Assembly: GCA_964620125.1 (NCBI GenBank)
Contig: CAZUGQ010000011.1
Location: 16,056-80,055, forward strand
Origin: OLB6 sp964620125
GTDB lineage: Bacteria > Bacteroidota > Ignavibacteria > Kapaibacteriales > Kapaibacteriaceae
Length of the DNA stretch: 64,000 nt
Direction: 5' to 3'
Part shown: positions 35,019 through 43,726 of the stretch, piece after piece
Numbering within the stretch: the stretch's first letter is position 1
Layout: each line of letters begins with the position of its first letter
Position numbers and translations under genes: made by a program
Notes under the pieces: generated by a model
What the model saw: only the letters and a program-made list of their open reading frames with translations
What the model was told of the DNA's origin: nothing
Databases searched by the model: none

Positions 35019-35444
35019 ATGCCAGAACTTAGTATCGAGAGCAACGGCCTGCTCGAAACAACGGCCGTCTATTACAATGGTGAGCAGCTTCGCGGTGTTC
35101 GCGAGTTACTCCTGAATATGGATGAAAATGGTACGTTCGATGCCATCCTCCAGTACAAAGGGGCCGACGGTGAGATGTACACTAGAAACGTACTGGAAGA
35201 ATACCTGGACAACGTAGCGACGGGTGAACCGTCTTTTACGGAGGAGGAGGCCCAATCACTCCGATTGTTAACCATCGACAGTGACGGATCTCTGGAGAAC
35301 ACCATCGTGGCGTTGGACGGAGTAGCACAGGGAGGTATCGTAAGCCTCTATGTTCACATAAAGGCACCGCCAGAGGTGGAGTTTACAGCAGAAATCACCT
35401 ACCGTGAAGAAGACGGACAACTAACTCGAGAGAAAGTGTTTTGA
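35019..35444 (+). CDS. small soluble protein of unknown function
   Basis: 141 residues, acidic, with predominantly beta-type sequence (LETTAVYYNGEQLRGVRELLLNMDENGTFDAILQYKG, then SLYVHIKAPPEVEFTAEITYREEDG). No signal peptide. The two halves look weakly repeated (IESNGLLETTAVYYNG and IDSDGSLENTIVALDG), suggesting an internal duplication. I recognise no family. The next gene starts one base after its stop, so they are likely co-expressed. Confidence 0.6.
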   Translation: MPELSIESNGLLETTAVYYNGEQLRGVRELLLNMDENGTFDAILQYKGADGEMYTRNVLEEYLDNVATGEPSFTEEEAQSLRLLTIDSDGSLENTIVALDGVAQGGIVSLYVHIKAPPEVEFTAEITYREEDGQLTREKVF

Positions 35445-35445
35445 A

Positions 35446-36150
35446 ATGAACATTGCAAAGCCCCTTTCCACTGCGATACTCATTGGCGCGATCATTTTCA
35501 TGACCGTTCCATTCGACGCGTTTGCACAACGAAGCCGTGGTGGCGGATCATTTGGCGGAAGTCGGTCATCTGGTAGGTCGTATTCCGCGCCTCGCTCTGC
35601 ACCACGGTCGAGTCCAGGCGGATCGTTCGGCGGCACCCGCCGTTCACCGTCGACATCGCCAACCACCACACCACGCAACTACTCTGCACCAAGGGCCCGA
35701 AGCACCTCACCAACGGGAGCACCCGTTTCCAGTCGGCCGAATTCGTTTGGTGGGTCGCGGCTAAACAGCAGTCAGGAGTACACCAGCAGATACGGAACAC
35801 CTCGCAGGGTTGAAACTGCACGAGTGCCTACTGCAAACGGTGCACAGAACTACGTTGTTCACCGGTACGGCGGACTCGGCGATAGCTTTATGATGGGTTA
35901 CCTAATGGGATCGATTCCGTGGTACTTCAGCATGCCATTCCACCCGGCGTTCTACTACTCGAGACCGTACACAGTAGCTAATCCCGATGGTACTACTAGC
36001 GTATATCCGGGCACGTTTCAGTGGGGACAATTCTTCTTTGTACTCCTACTCGTAGGAGGTGCGGGATACATCCTGTACGTGTGGCTACGATCGAGAAGAA
36101 AACGCCACCTGCAAGGTGGCGTTGACATGTCGCGGTCGTCGTTCAGTTAA
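35446..36150 (+). CDS. secreted or membrane low-complexity Ser/Arg/Gly-rich protein
   Basis: 234 residues. The N-terminal signal peptide (TAILIGAIIFMTVPFDAFAQ) is followed by about 120 residues of low-complexity S/G/R/P/T (GGSFGGSRSSG, SAPRSAPRSSPGG) ending in a globular patch NYVVHRYGGLGDSFMMGYLMGSIPWYF. A C-terminal helix FFVLLLVGGAGYILYVWLRSRRKR predicts membrane anchoring with a basic cytoplasmic tail. No known domain. It converges on the subtilisin gene, leaving two bases between stops. The 3' end contains a hairpin that serves as terminator for that gene. The motif AAAGCCCCTTTCC lies in the signal-peptide codons. Confidence 0.65.
   Translation: MNIAKPLSTAILIGAIIFMTVPFDAFAQRSRGGGSFGGSRSSGRSYSAPRSAPRSSPGGSFGGTRRSPSTSPTTTPRNYSAPRARSTSPTGAPVSSRPNSFGGSRLNSSQEYTSRYGTPRRVETARVPTANGAQNYVVHRYGGLGDSFMMGYLMGSIPWYFSMPFHPAFYYSRPYTVANPDGTTSVYPGTFQWGQFFFVLLLVGGAGYILYVWLRSRRKRHLQGGVDMSRSSFS
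36091..36123 (-). terminator. minus-strand terminator inside the converging gene
   Basis: AACGCCACC/GGTGGCGTT form a 9-bp perfect stem around a 5-base loop (36101-36123). Read on the minus strand it is followed by TTTTCTTCTC. It lies about 30 bases past the subtilisin stop at 36153 but within the 3' coding part of the plus-strand gene. Confidence 0.85.
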
Positions 36151-36152
36151 CG

Positions 36153-39100
36153 TTATCGAGCAATGACCAGGGGTAAGGTGGCGCGGTAAGCGTCACCTTC
36201 GATAACAACGCGGTATGCTCCTTGCGGGAGGTCCCGAATAGATAACATGGTGGTGCCAGCCTGTACGTAACCGGCTACGTACACGGTGGCGCCCACAACG
36301 TCAACAACAGACACATGGGCAGGCGTCGGTAACTGCAGGTGGGCTTCGGACTCGGCGGGGTTGGGGTAGAGAGCAATCGAGGTCAGCACGTCCTGCTCGG
36401 CAACTGACGTTGCTGCTCGTACGACTGCAGAAAGATGGACCTGAATGGGGTCTCCCTGTGCATTAGAGTACACGTGTATAGTTGCGTTGTACGCACCGGT
36501 GTCAGTGGCATAGATGCGGACGCTAACGTTCTCGGATGTTCCCGGGTCAATTAGTTCTGGTACTCGCGTAAGGACGAAGGCGTCTGGCGGCGTTCCACCT
36601 AAGGGCTTAACCACCACTGAGTCAATCGCCACGGTGCTTTCGCCGGTACTCGTCAATTGAACAGTTCTAAGCCTGTTCTGGCCACTTGCAACCGTTCCAA
36701 AGTCGACTGAGTCAGTGGCAGCGGAAAGGATGCGCGTGCCATTCGGTCCCGAATATCGATAGGATAGAATGCCAATCCCTTCGCCAACGGTAGCAAGTAC
36801 AGAGGTTGTCGATGTTCTTGCCACGGCCCTTGCCGTTACGCCAGCAGGCTTGGAAAGAATAACCTGCCAGTTAGCACCGGCATCATCCGATCCGAACACC
36901 TCGCTGTTTGATCCCACCATCACCAGGTGCTTGCCAGGACTTGCCAGGGCAACGGCAGTGATGCCGAGTGTTGTTGGATCAAAGGTGTTCGCCGTCCACG
37001 GGCCGTTGTTCCTGCTTGATGCAACCAAGGTTTTGCCACCGAATTTGTAGAGGAGGGCACCATTTTCATCATCAGCCATTGCTAACGAGGTAATGCTGGC
37101 ATTGTTTACTAGGAACACCGTGCTTGACCACGTGGCTCCTTTGTCCTTGGAATAAACAATGCGGCGAGATGATGTGGCGAACCATATTCCATTGCTGGTG
37201 TTGCAGGCGGTTCCTGGAATCACGGTCTCGCCCGAGTTGGCAGCAAGTGCGTTGGTTGCCTTGAACCACGTGGCACCGCCATCGGTGGTACGTGCAATAC
37301 CCAACTTCCCTCCAACAGGATTCCCAACTGAGACGCCGTTTGTGGCGTCGAACATGCAGATTCCAGCAACGGTTGCCATGCTACTGCTTACGTCGACCTT
37401 CGTCCAGCTCTGCGCATTGCGCGTGTAGGCAATGGTTGCCTTATTAGCGTCAAGACCTCCAACAAGGACGTTCTTGCTAGACAGTGCTCGAATGGCCGTA
37501 GGCAGTAGTGGACTGGTAACGAGTGTGCTGCTTCCTACCGCACTGCCAGTGATTAAGGCATTCTGACCGAAGAATCGAGCGGTTACCCATAATGTACCAT
37601 CCGAGGTAAGGTCAACTAAATCATAGGTCATGTATTCATTAGGGCCAGCATAATCGTGGGTGTTCTTGGATGGTAGCTTGACGGGAACCTTCACTATTGC
37701 ATAGTTGAGATAGGCTCCGCTTGTAATGGTAACAAGCAACTTCAGGCTGGTTTCGTACCATGGAAATAAGGGCTGCAGCTGTACAACAAGTTCCATGCGC
37801 GCCGAGTCGTCATGCAGCATCACGGGTATCGCTGCTTGGCTGCCACTTGCGAGAAGCACGCCAGTGCCGATGTTCGTCACGCTGATGTTCACGTTTGTAG
37901 CATCGCCAAGAAGATTCTTGAGGTCTATTGAAACGGTCGTTGGGTCGTAACTGGTGATCAGACCAATTCCACCAACCTGTACTGAGCTCACGGCAATACC
38001 AGGCACTCGGTCGCCACTGCTAAAGCTGTTGTTGTAGCGGATTGCCGTGTTTGCGTTTGCCCGGCCGAAGTACAATGGACGGTTTGCAGATGGTACTCCG
38101 TTAAGTGCATCGCTAGTTGATCGAATCTGTTGGATGATCATGTCGGGCGTCCAATCAGGATGTTTAGCCTTGATCAGGGCACATATACCAGCAACGAGAG
38201 GGCAAGAGAACGACGTACCTGTGGATGCCTGGTATTTGTTGCCAGGAAAGGTGCTGTAAATGTCTTCGCCAGGAGCGTACGTGGTTACATCATATCCGTA
38301 ATTGGAGAAGTCACTGGCTTGATCGGAGTTGTTGCTTGATCCAACAGAGAGGACTCCATCGAATGAGCTTGGATAGTGAGGAGTAGTCTCGGTGAAAAGA
38401 CCACTATTTCCAGAAGCACACACAACCACAGCCCCTTTTGCCCGGGCATAGTTGATGATGTCCTGTCCCTGTGGATTTGCAGTAGTTCCGCCCCACGAGC
38501 AATTGATTACATCAGCACCCATGTCGGCCGCATACTTGATGGCTTCATAGCCGGCCAGGAGTCCGCCAATGTTGGGGTTATCAGAGCCAACCTTGATAGG
38601 CAGTATGCTGCAATTGAATGCCGGGCTGGCAATACCCTTTGCATTATTGGTTTGTGCGGCGGCACACCCAGCCACGATGGTGCCATGGCCGTTTACTTGG
38701 TTGATGGTTGGGTACGAAACCTTGGGATCATTATCGGGCTTTAGTACTCCATACTGAACGTCCTGCAAGCTTACGTTACCAACGAAGTCCCAGCCGCGTA
38801 TGTCGTCCACAAATCCATTCTTGTCATCATCAACTCCATTGTTCGGAACCTCGGCAGTGTTGTTGAAGATCTGCGCTGCAAGGTCTTCGTGAGACCAGTC
38901 CGTTCCACTGTCGATGATGGCTATCAAAACATCTTTCGAGCCCTTGCTCACCTCCCAGGCTTCTTCCATTTTGAGTGTCTTTAGCCATGGCTGTTTTGTG
39001 GCATAATCAGGGTCATTCGGGATGAAGTTGGGCTTGAAGATCTCCATAGGAACGGCATACTCAACATCGGGTGATTCCATCAATCGCTTACATACGTCAA

Positions 39101-39500
39101 ACGGATCCATGCCATCGTTGTATCGAATGGTGTACATCCTGTCCAAGCCGATTTCCGAGGCTAGTGCTGCGTTTTCCGCGTTTGCGGTTTCCGGAAAGGT
39201 GCTGGTGATAGCGGCAACGTCGATAGAGGCCAATGCGATGTTCAGCGGACTCGTTCCAAGAGCCTTGTCCTCACGAAGAACTCCATGAGTGGCACGGGTC
39301 TTTACCACTATCATGCCTTGTGCATAGGTGCCTGCCTCGGGGCGGGTTACAACCAATGCACTCGCTGGAAGGCGTGTACTATTTGACAAGGTGCGTTCTG
39401 ACGTGCGAACGATGTACGCATCCCTTCCGGACAAAACCTGGGCATCGATGGTGACCGCAGTGAGAAGGCTAGCAATAAGAAGAAGGGATAATCTGAACAT
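36153..39500 (-). CDS. secreted subtilisin-like (S8) protease with type IX sorting domain
   Basis: 1115 residues from MFRLSLLLIASLL, a good signal peptide; an ATG at 39563 overlaps the upstream stop as ATGA and adds 21 residues. A propeptide-like region (residues about 20-160) precedes the S8 catalytic domain: IAIIDSGTDWSHEDLA (Asp), VNGHGTIVAGC (His), GTSFSCPLVAGI (Ser). From about residue 640 YCF48/sialidase-like repeats follow (SWTKVDVSSS, GGATWFKATN, GATWSSTVFL, GANWQVILS), then a beta domain and the type IX domain starting ALYPNPAESE. It is exported and likely degrades extracellular protein. It is coupled to the C25-like gene. Confidence 0.92.
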   Translation of the reverse strand: MFRLSLLLIASLLTAVTIDAQVLSGRDAYIVRTSERTLSNSTRLPASALVVTRPEAGTYAQGMIVVKTRATHGVLREDKALGTSPLNIALASIDVAAITSTFPETANAENAALASEIGLDRMYTIRYNDGMDPFDVCKRLMESPDVEYAVPMEIFKPNFIPNDPDYATKQPWLKTLKMEEAWEVSKGSKDVLIAIIDSGTDWSHEDLAAQIFNNTAEVPNNGVDDDKNGFVDDIRGWDFVGNVSLQDVQYGVLKPDNDPKVSYPTINQVNGHGTIVAGCAAAQTNNAKGIASPAFNCSILPIKVGSDNPNIGGLLAGYEAIKYAADMGADVINCSWGGTTANPQGQDIINYARAKGAVVVCASGNSGLFTETTPHYPSSFDGVLSVGSSNNSDQASDFSNYGYDVTTYAPGEDIYSTFPGNKYQASTGTSFSCPLVAGICALIKAKHPDWTPDMIIQQIRSTSDALNGVPSANRPLYFGRANANTAIRYNNSFSSGDRVPGIAVSSVQVGGIGLITSYDPTTVSIDLKNLLGDATNVNISVTNIGTGVLLASGSQAAIPVMLHDDSARMELVVQLQPLFPWYETSLKLLVTITSGAYLNYAIVKVPVKLPSKNTHDYAGPNEYMTYDLVDLTSDGTLWVTARFFGQNALITGSAVGSSTLVTSPLLPTAIRALSSKNVLVGGLDANKATIAYTRNAQSWTKVDVSSSMATVAGICMFDATNGVSVGNPVGGKLGIARTTDGGATWFKATNALAANSGETVIPGTACNTSNGIWFATSSRRIVYSKDKGATWSSTVFLVNNASITSLAMADDENGALLYKFGGKTLVASSRNNGPWTANTFDPTTLGITAVALASPGKHLVMVGSNSEVFGSDDAGANWQVILSKPAGVTARAVARTSTTSVLATVGEGIGILSYRYSGPNGTRILSAATDSVDFGTVASGQNRLRTVQLTSTGESTVAIDSVVVKPLGGTPPDAFVLTRVPELIDPGTSENVSVRIYATDTGAYNATIHVYSNAQGDPIQVHLSAVVRAATSVAEQDVLTSIALYPNPAESEAHLQLPTPAHVSVVDVVGATVYVAGYVQAGTTMLSIRDLPQGAYRVVIEGDAYRATLPLVIAR

Positions 39501-39559
39501 GGGGAGTTTCTCGATATGTGAGGCAGCATTGACTTGCCAGAAGCCATTATGATACAGAA

Positions 39560-41608
39560 TCATTTCCAGACCAGGTGCCCAAGCCCCTTTCCATCAGTCG
39601 GTTGTGCTAACCAGAGTCCATGTGGGAGGAGTGAATCTGTTTGCCCAACCAGGCGTCCGAGCAGATCAAAGTACAAGTACGAGACAGACTCATCATGTTC
39701 TCGCACACTTGTAATTCCTATAGGCACCGGTGCCGTGATACCATGGCCTGGTAGGGGGCTTGGGCGGCGGATAGCTGTATACAGCGGTCGAACGCGTACC
39801 AACGACTCTGCCGGATACGGTATTACAGCCGAGGTATCGGCCGTAACGAGCACCGTTCGAAAGAGATCCGAGGCATCGCCTACTTCAATTATGTAGGCAA
39901 CATCATCGAGCCCCTTTCCTTCGTGAACTATTGCTGGATTCCATTGTAGCGTGAGTGTTGTACCAGATTGGCGTGAAAGGAAGAGATCACCGTTCATGAT
40001 TGGACCCTGTAAACGAATCGTCGGGTCGCCCAATAACATTACGTGGATACCACGGTGCCCCAGCGGGTAGATTCCACCCTGGCCAGATGCCTGATCGATG
40101 TACGTTGCCCCTACATAGTCCACGCCGTTGTTTGCGGACAAACGTGCTGCCTGACCGATGGTGGCACCTGCAGCCAGGGAGTGAATGAACCAGTGTGGTC
40201 TTCCAGACCATCCAACGGTGAGCGACCACCCTTCGCGAGCAAGTACGGCTCGCATGATGTTGTTGGAACTGGCCACATCACCGAAGTAACTACCGAACAG
40301 AAAGTTGATAACAGAATAGCCGGGCAGAGTGGCTAACTCTGTAGTAGTAGCCACATAACTGCAATGCTCATATCCCCCCCCACCACAGGCATAGGATAGT
40401 AGGGCGGGGTAGTTGGTAAGCGTTGGTCGGTTTTGTGTGTTATCTGGTACCCAGTCACCCAGCACAATGTTATCCGTTCCAACTATCGGTGAAAATGAAC
40501 GCCAGGCTGATGCAGCAAAAGCTTCGGTGATGCGAACGTCTTGCTGCACACGGGAGAACAATCCAAAATTGTCATCAATCAGGGCTCTGAGCGGCGGCAT
40601 GATGGTACCTGTGCGGTAGGCAACGTTGCGTTCCAGGTACGTTCGCAGCAACTCCAGCTCTCGGCTTCGGTTAGTAACCGACGTACCAAACGCCTGAAGG
40701 TCGCGCATGTCAACACGCCCTACACAGAGTTCAACATCTGTGGGGATCATGGAGTTGTCGAACTTCCCATCGTTAGGTTCATTCCTGTTCTGCTCTCTTT
40801 GAGCAAACTCCGGATCGGAAAGAGAAACGCTGTAGTCCGTCCATTGATATTCAGCATCAACGCCAGGACTGGTCTCTACGTCTGCATAGTAGGCATCCGA
40901 TGCCCACGCACCGCCGTGTTCTTTATGGAAGTCGGGATTCGGGTAGGCACCTTCAACAGAAAAACCACCGGATGTTGCGTATGGCACATCACCAAGGAGA
41001 AGCAGATGCGTGAGCTTTCCTCTGTTTCCATGCGGTGAGAGGTGGTCCATCACTACTGACTTCACTTCTGGTGGTGATGCAGAGGGTGGAATGTGGGCAA
41101 GGTCAACCACCCATCCATCGTCGATCAGGGTAGCAACGTATCTGTCGAGTACTGTGCGCAGCGCGGTGTATGCTTCCGAATCAATAATCACGAGCATGCG
41201 CTCCGACTGCAGTGCCGCTGCTACATCCACTGTTCTATGAATCGCCACGTATCCGCTGGCTAGTATGGGCACACTACTCACGATCCACCGATGTTGCACT
41301 TCAACCTCAAGTGAGTGAGTATCCGAAAGATCAACAAACCAGGGAGGGCCGTGCACCGTTTGTGAAAGCCGCCACTCCACATCGCCCATGTATCGCACCC
41401 GCACAATGGCGGGCTCTGCGTTCGGGGGTGCATCCCAGTGAATGCGAGTTTGCGATGGTGAAAGCAGGTCAATGTTCAGCAACGCACATGCTTCGCGTGG
41501 GGTTTGCGCCATGAGCGTGCCATCGACGCACACGAGGCACATAAGGATGATGCACACAAGAAAGCTCACAAGCTGTAACCTAGTATCGGGGTCTGGATTG
41601 TTGCACAT
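39560..41608 (-). CDS. C25-like (gingipain-fold) secreted protein, catalytic residues not conserved
   Basis: 682 residues. The signal peptide LVSFLVCIILMCLVCVDGTLMAQ is followed by a beta domain and a caspase-fold region resembling peptidase C25: LVIIDSEAYTALRTVLDRYVATLIDDGWVVDLAHI, LTHLLLLGDVPY, DNFGLFSR, LLSYACGGGGYEHC, and VMLLGDPTIRL. The GHG with catalytic His is replaced by the CGGGG stretch, and the Cys position reads NFLFGSYFGD, so peptidase activity is doubtful. An Fn3-like segment and a short C-terminal SYLYFDLLGRLVG tail follow. Coupled to the subtilisin gene by ATGA. Homopolymer C8 at 40374-40381 encodes the Gly run. Confidence 0.78.
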   Translation of the reverse strand: MCNNPDPDTRLQLVSFLVCIILMCLVCVDGTLMAQTPREACALLNIDLLSPSQTRIHWDAPPNAEPAIVRVRYMGDVEWRLSQTVHGPPWFVDLSDTHSLEVEVQHRWIVSSVPILASGYVAIHRTVDVAAALQSERMLVIIDSEAYTALRTVLDRYVATLIDDGWVVDLAHIPPSASPPEVKSVVMDHLSPHGNRGKLTHLLLLGDVPYATSGGFSVEGAYPNPDFHKEHGGAWASDAYYADVETSPGVDAEYQWTDYSVSLSDPEFAQREQNRNEPNDGKFDNSMIPTDVELCVGRVDMRDLQAFGTSVTNRSRELELLRTYLERNVAYRTGTIMPPLRALIDDNFGLFSRVQQDVRITEAFAASAWRSFSPIVGTDNIVLGDWVPDNTQNRPTLTNYPALLSYACGGGGYEHCSYVATTTELATLPGYSVINFLFGSYFGDVASSNNIMRAVLAREGWSLTVGWSGRPHWFIHSLAAGATIGQAARLSANNGVDYVGATYIDQASGQGGIYPLGHRGIHVMLLGDPTIRLQGPIMNGDLFLSRQSGTTLTLQWNPAIVHEGKGLDDVAYIIEVGDASDLFRTVLVTADTSAVIPYPAESLVRVRPLYTAIRRPSPLPGHGITAPVPIGITSVREHDESVSYLYFDLLGRLVGQTDSLLPHGLWLAQPTDGKGLGHLVWK

Positions 41609-41658
41609 GTCCGGCCGACAGATCGTTAGAACGACACCAACAACTCAAGAGGCTTATC

Positions 41659-42330
41659 ATGAAAGACGCACGTTTTCTCTTCGCGGCAGTAGCAACCGCT
41701 ATGGCGGTTCTGGTGCTCACGAGTTGCAGCGATGTTGCAACAACAGAACCAGAGGACAATGGTTCCGCATTGTATGTGGACGCAACAACCACAACAGCCG
41801 ACCTTGTTGCGATGCCTGTTGAATTCGAAGATGCTTCCATCGAGAATGCAGTTCGCGTAAAACCGCACCCATCTGACAGTGTGAAACCCAATGTTCGTGA
41901 TGCAAAGGTTCCGCATCCTTTTGCACGCCTGTTGGCAGCATTGGATCTCACAGCTGAGCAACGTGAGCAGGTGGCTGGTTTCCTTGAAACACATAAGGCT
42001 TGCGTATCAGAGGCCATGCAGCTTCTTCGTGAGTATGCCAGCACAATCATCGAGGAAGCCAAGGCAGCCCGTGCGGAGGTGCTGGCAAAGCTAGAAGCAG
42101 GAGAGATCACGCGAGAGGAAGCAGTCGAGGCTATTCGCGCCATCAACGCTCGGGCACGTGCAGCACTGAAGAATAGCGAAGTGTTTACTCGGATTCGCGA
42201 GATGATCAAGGCCTGCGACGAAGAATTCCTCCGCTCCCTTGCCAGTATCCTAAACGAAGAACAGATGGCGATTTTACAACGCTATCTAAACCACCGCAAC
42301 GGCAACCCGCCAGTTGGCACACGCGGCTAA
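41659..42330 (+). CDS. Spy/CpxP-like helical lipoprotein
   Basis: 223 residues. The lipobox VLVLTSC predicts lipidation. After a low-complexity linker the mature part is helical (residues about 85-215): ALDLTAEQREQVAGFLETHKACVSEAMQLLREYASTIIEEAKAARAEVLAKLEAGEITREEAVEAI, then ILNEEQMAILQRYLNHRN. LTAEQ and LNEEQ resemble the LTxxQ motifs of Spy/CpxP periplasmic chaperones. It may sense or buffer envelope stress, by inference. It stands as a single unit with a strong hairpin after its stop. Confidence 0.8.
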   Translation: MKDARFLFAAVATAMAVLVLTSCSDVATTEPEDNGSALYVDATTTTADLVAMPVEFEDASIENAVRVKPHPSDSVKPNVRDAKVPHPFARLLAALDLTAEQREQVAGFLETHKACVSEAMQLLREYASTIIEEAKAARAEVLAKLEAGEITREEAVEAIRAINARARAALKNSEVFTRIREMIKACDEEFLRSLASILNEEQMAILQRYLNHRNGNPPVGTRG

Positions 42331-42354
42331 CCCGAAAACCCATCCTACCTCAAT

Positions 42355-42393
42355 TACTGCGCCTGCCGATACCTCCCTTCGGCGGGCGCAGTA
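42355..42393 (+). terminator. strong hairpin after the Spy-like lipoprotein gene
   Basis: A 15-bp stem with a single wobble pair (TACTGCGCCTGCCGA against its complement) around a 9-base loop, followed by CTATTTGG. The T-run is short, so it may work as a partly Rho-independent terminator or as an mRNA-stabilising structure. Confidence 0.75.
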
Positions 42394-42432
42394 CTATTTG
42401 GGGGGCAATGACGGTCGTAGATTGCGAATCAG

Positions 42433-43215
42433 ATGGTTACGAAGATTATCGCAGGCGTCGGCCGTGTTACGTTGAACATCCTGACGGAGGTGGGCCAGGT
42501 GGTAACGCTGCTGGTATCCACACTGCGTTATGGTGGCAGGGTTTTCAAGGATCGAGCTCTGGTCTTCGACCAGATGCGCATTGTTGGGGCTGAGTCGCTT
42601 CCACTTGTGCTGCTTGTAGGCTCCTTTACCGGAGCCATTGCCGCACTCCAAGCCACGAACCTTTTCGCGAAGTTTAATCTGATTGCAATAGCTCGTCCAT
42701 TTATCGGTGGATCCATCGCCACCGTGGTGTTCACCGAGTTAACCCCTGTGCTCACGGCTTTGGTGATTGCCGGCCGTGTTGGGGGCTCCATAGCAGCTCA
42801 GATAGGGACCATGCAGGTAAGCGAGCAGATCGATGCCTTGGAGATGATGGCTATCGACAAGAATCGGTATTTAGCCATGCCCCGTGCCGTTGCAGCCCTG
42901 ACCATGATGCCAGTGCTGGCCGTGTTTTCCAACGTTGTTGCTCTCGTAGGCGCATTCCTGCTCACGTATGTGAAGTTCGACTTCAACGCTTCTACCTTTT
43001 TCACCTCCGTTCAGCAGTTCTTTAGCACCGACGAGATTATGACGGGGATCTGGAAGTCGTTTGTATTTGGCGGGTTTACGGCGCTCATCGGTGTGCACGT
43101 TGGTTTTCACACAGACGGCGGAGCGGAAGGTGTGGGCAAAAGTACCGTGAGAGCATTCACCATTTCCGCAGCAGGCATCCTGGTGATCGACGCATTGTTC
43201 GGCGTGATCCTGTAG
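42433..43215 (+). CDS. mlaE: MlaE-family lipid-transport ABC permease
   Basis: 260 residues, about five membrane helices. The family signature runs ESLPLVLLVGSFTGAIAALQA, TELTPVLTALVIAGRVGGSIAAQIGTMQVSEQIDALEMMAIDKNRYLAMPRAVAAL, with the conserved EQIDALE helix that contacts the ATPase. MlaE moves phospholipid between inner and outer membranes with MlaF and MlaD. Those partners do not follow; the next genes are groES-groEL, so mlaF/mlaD must lie elsewhere or be absent. The TTGGGGGCTCC variant motif is at about 42780. Confidence 0.92.
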   Translation: MVTKIIAGVGRVTLNILTEVGQVVTLLVSTLRYGGRVFKDRALVFDQMRIVGAESLPLVLLVGSFTGAIAALQATNLFAKFNLIAIARPFIGGSIATVVFTELTPVLTALVIAGRVGGSIAAQIGTMQVSEQIDALEMMAIDKNRYLAMPRAVAALTMMPVLAVFSNVVALVGAFLLTYVKFDFNASTFFTSVQQFFSTDEIMTGIWKSFVFGGFTALIGVHVGFHTDGGAEGVGKSTVRAFTISAAGILVIDALFGVIL

Positions 43216-43273
43216 TCTAGTAGGCTGAGTTCACTCACCCGACCTGTAAGCAGGCAGATTTCCTGTCCATCAC

Positions 43274-43304
43274 TTGACCGCGAACTCGCCACTAGCTACT
43301 TTTG
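43274..43304 (+). promoter_or_regulatory. groES promoter, Bacteroidetes-type
   Basis: TTG at 43274 and TACTTTTG at 43297-43304 match the Bacteroidetes -33/-7 pattern (TTTG, TAnnTTTG) with 20 bases between TTG and TA. The CIRCE operator begins 10 bases later, so the start site lies at or inside the operator. Confidence 0.7.
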
Positions 43305-43314
43305 CGCTCCTCCG

Positions 43315-43341
43315 TTAGCACTCAAACACGAAGAGTGCTAG
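43315..43341. promoter_or_regulatory. CIRCE operator (HrcA-binding)
   Basis: TTAGCACTC, nine bases, GAGTGCTAG: the CIRCE consensus with a single final-base mismatch. It lies 53 bases before the groES start and implies repression of groES-groEL by HrcA under non-stress conditions. hrcA itself is not in the window. Confidence 0.95.
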
Positions 43342-43394
43342 CAAATTCGTCAATGCGACCCGTTTTCCTCAATCATCACATTCGGAGTCCAATT

Positions 43395-43682
43395 ATGAAC
43401 CTAGCACCATTGCACGATCGTGTGATCGTGAAGCCAGCCACACCGGAAGAAACCACCAAGGGTGGCATTATTATTCCCGACACAGCCAAGGAAAAGCCCA
43501 TGCAGGGTGAGATTCTCGCCATCGGTTCCGGCAAGATTGCCGAGGATGGTAAGGTGATTCCAATGGCGCTGAAGGTTGGCGACAAGGTTCTGTATGGCAA
43601 GTACAGCGGTACCGAGGTTTCGGTTGACGGTGAAGATCTGCTCATCATGCGCGAATCGGATGTATTCGCAGTGATCAAGTAA
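43395..43682 (+). CDS. groES: co-chaperonin GroES
   Basis: 95 residues from MNLAPLHDRVIVKP; the longer frame from 43302 runs through the operator. Conserved elements: the mobile loop EETTKGGIIIPDTAKEKP, GEILAIGSG, VGDKVLYGKYSGTEV and a final ESDVFAVI. It caps the GroEL barrel as a heptamer. CIRCE and a Bacteroidetes-type promoter lie upstream; groEL follows after 44 bases that contain AAAGCCCCCCTTTC. Confidence 0.99.
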   Translation: MNLAPLHDRVIVKPATPEETTKGGIIIPDTAKEKPMQGEILAIGSGKIAEDGKVIPMALKVGDKVLYGKYSGTEVSVDGEDLLIMRESDVFAVIK

Positions 43683-43726
43683 TCAAAGCCCCCCTTTCAT
43701 CAAGCAAACACTATTTAGGAGAAATC

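Noticed and set aside
41580..42209. 209-residue minus-strand frame opposite the Spy-like lipoprotein
   Set aside because: Ala/Ser-rich shadow of a helical coding sequence; the plus strand has a lipobox and terminator.
43302..43394. Longer GroES with a 31-residue leader
   Set aside because: The leader would be encoded by the promoter and CIRCE region; GroES begins at MNLAPLHDRV.
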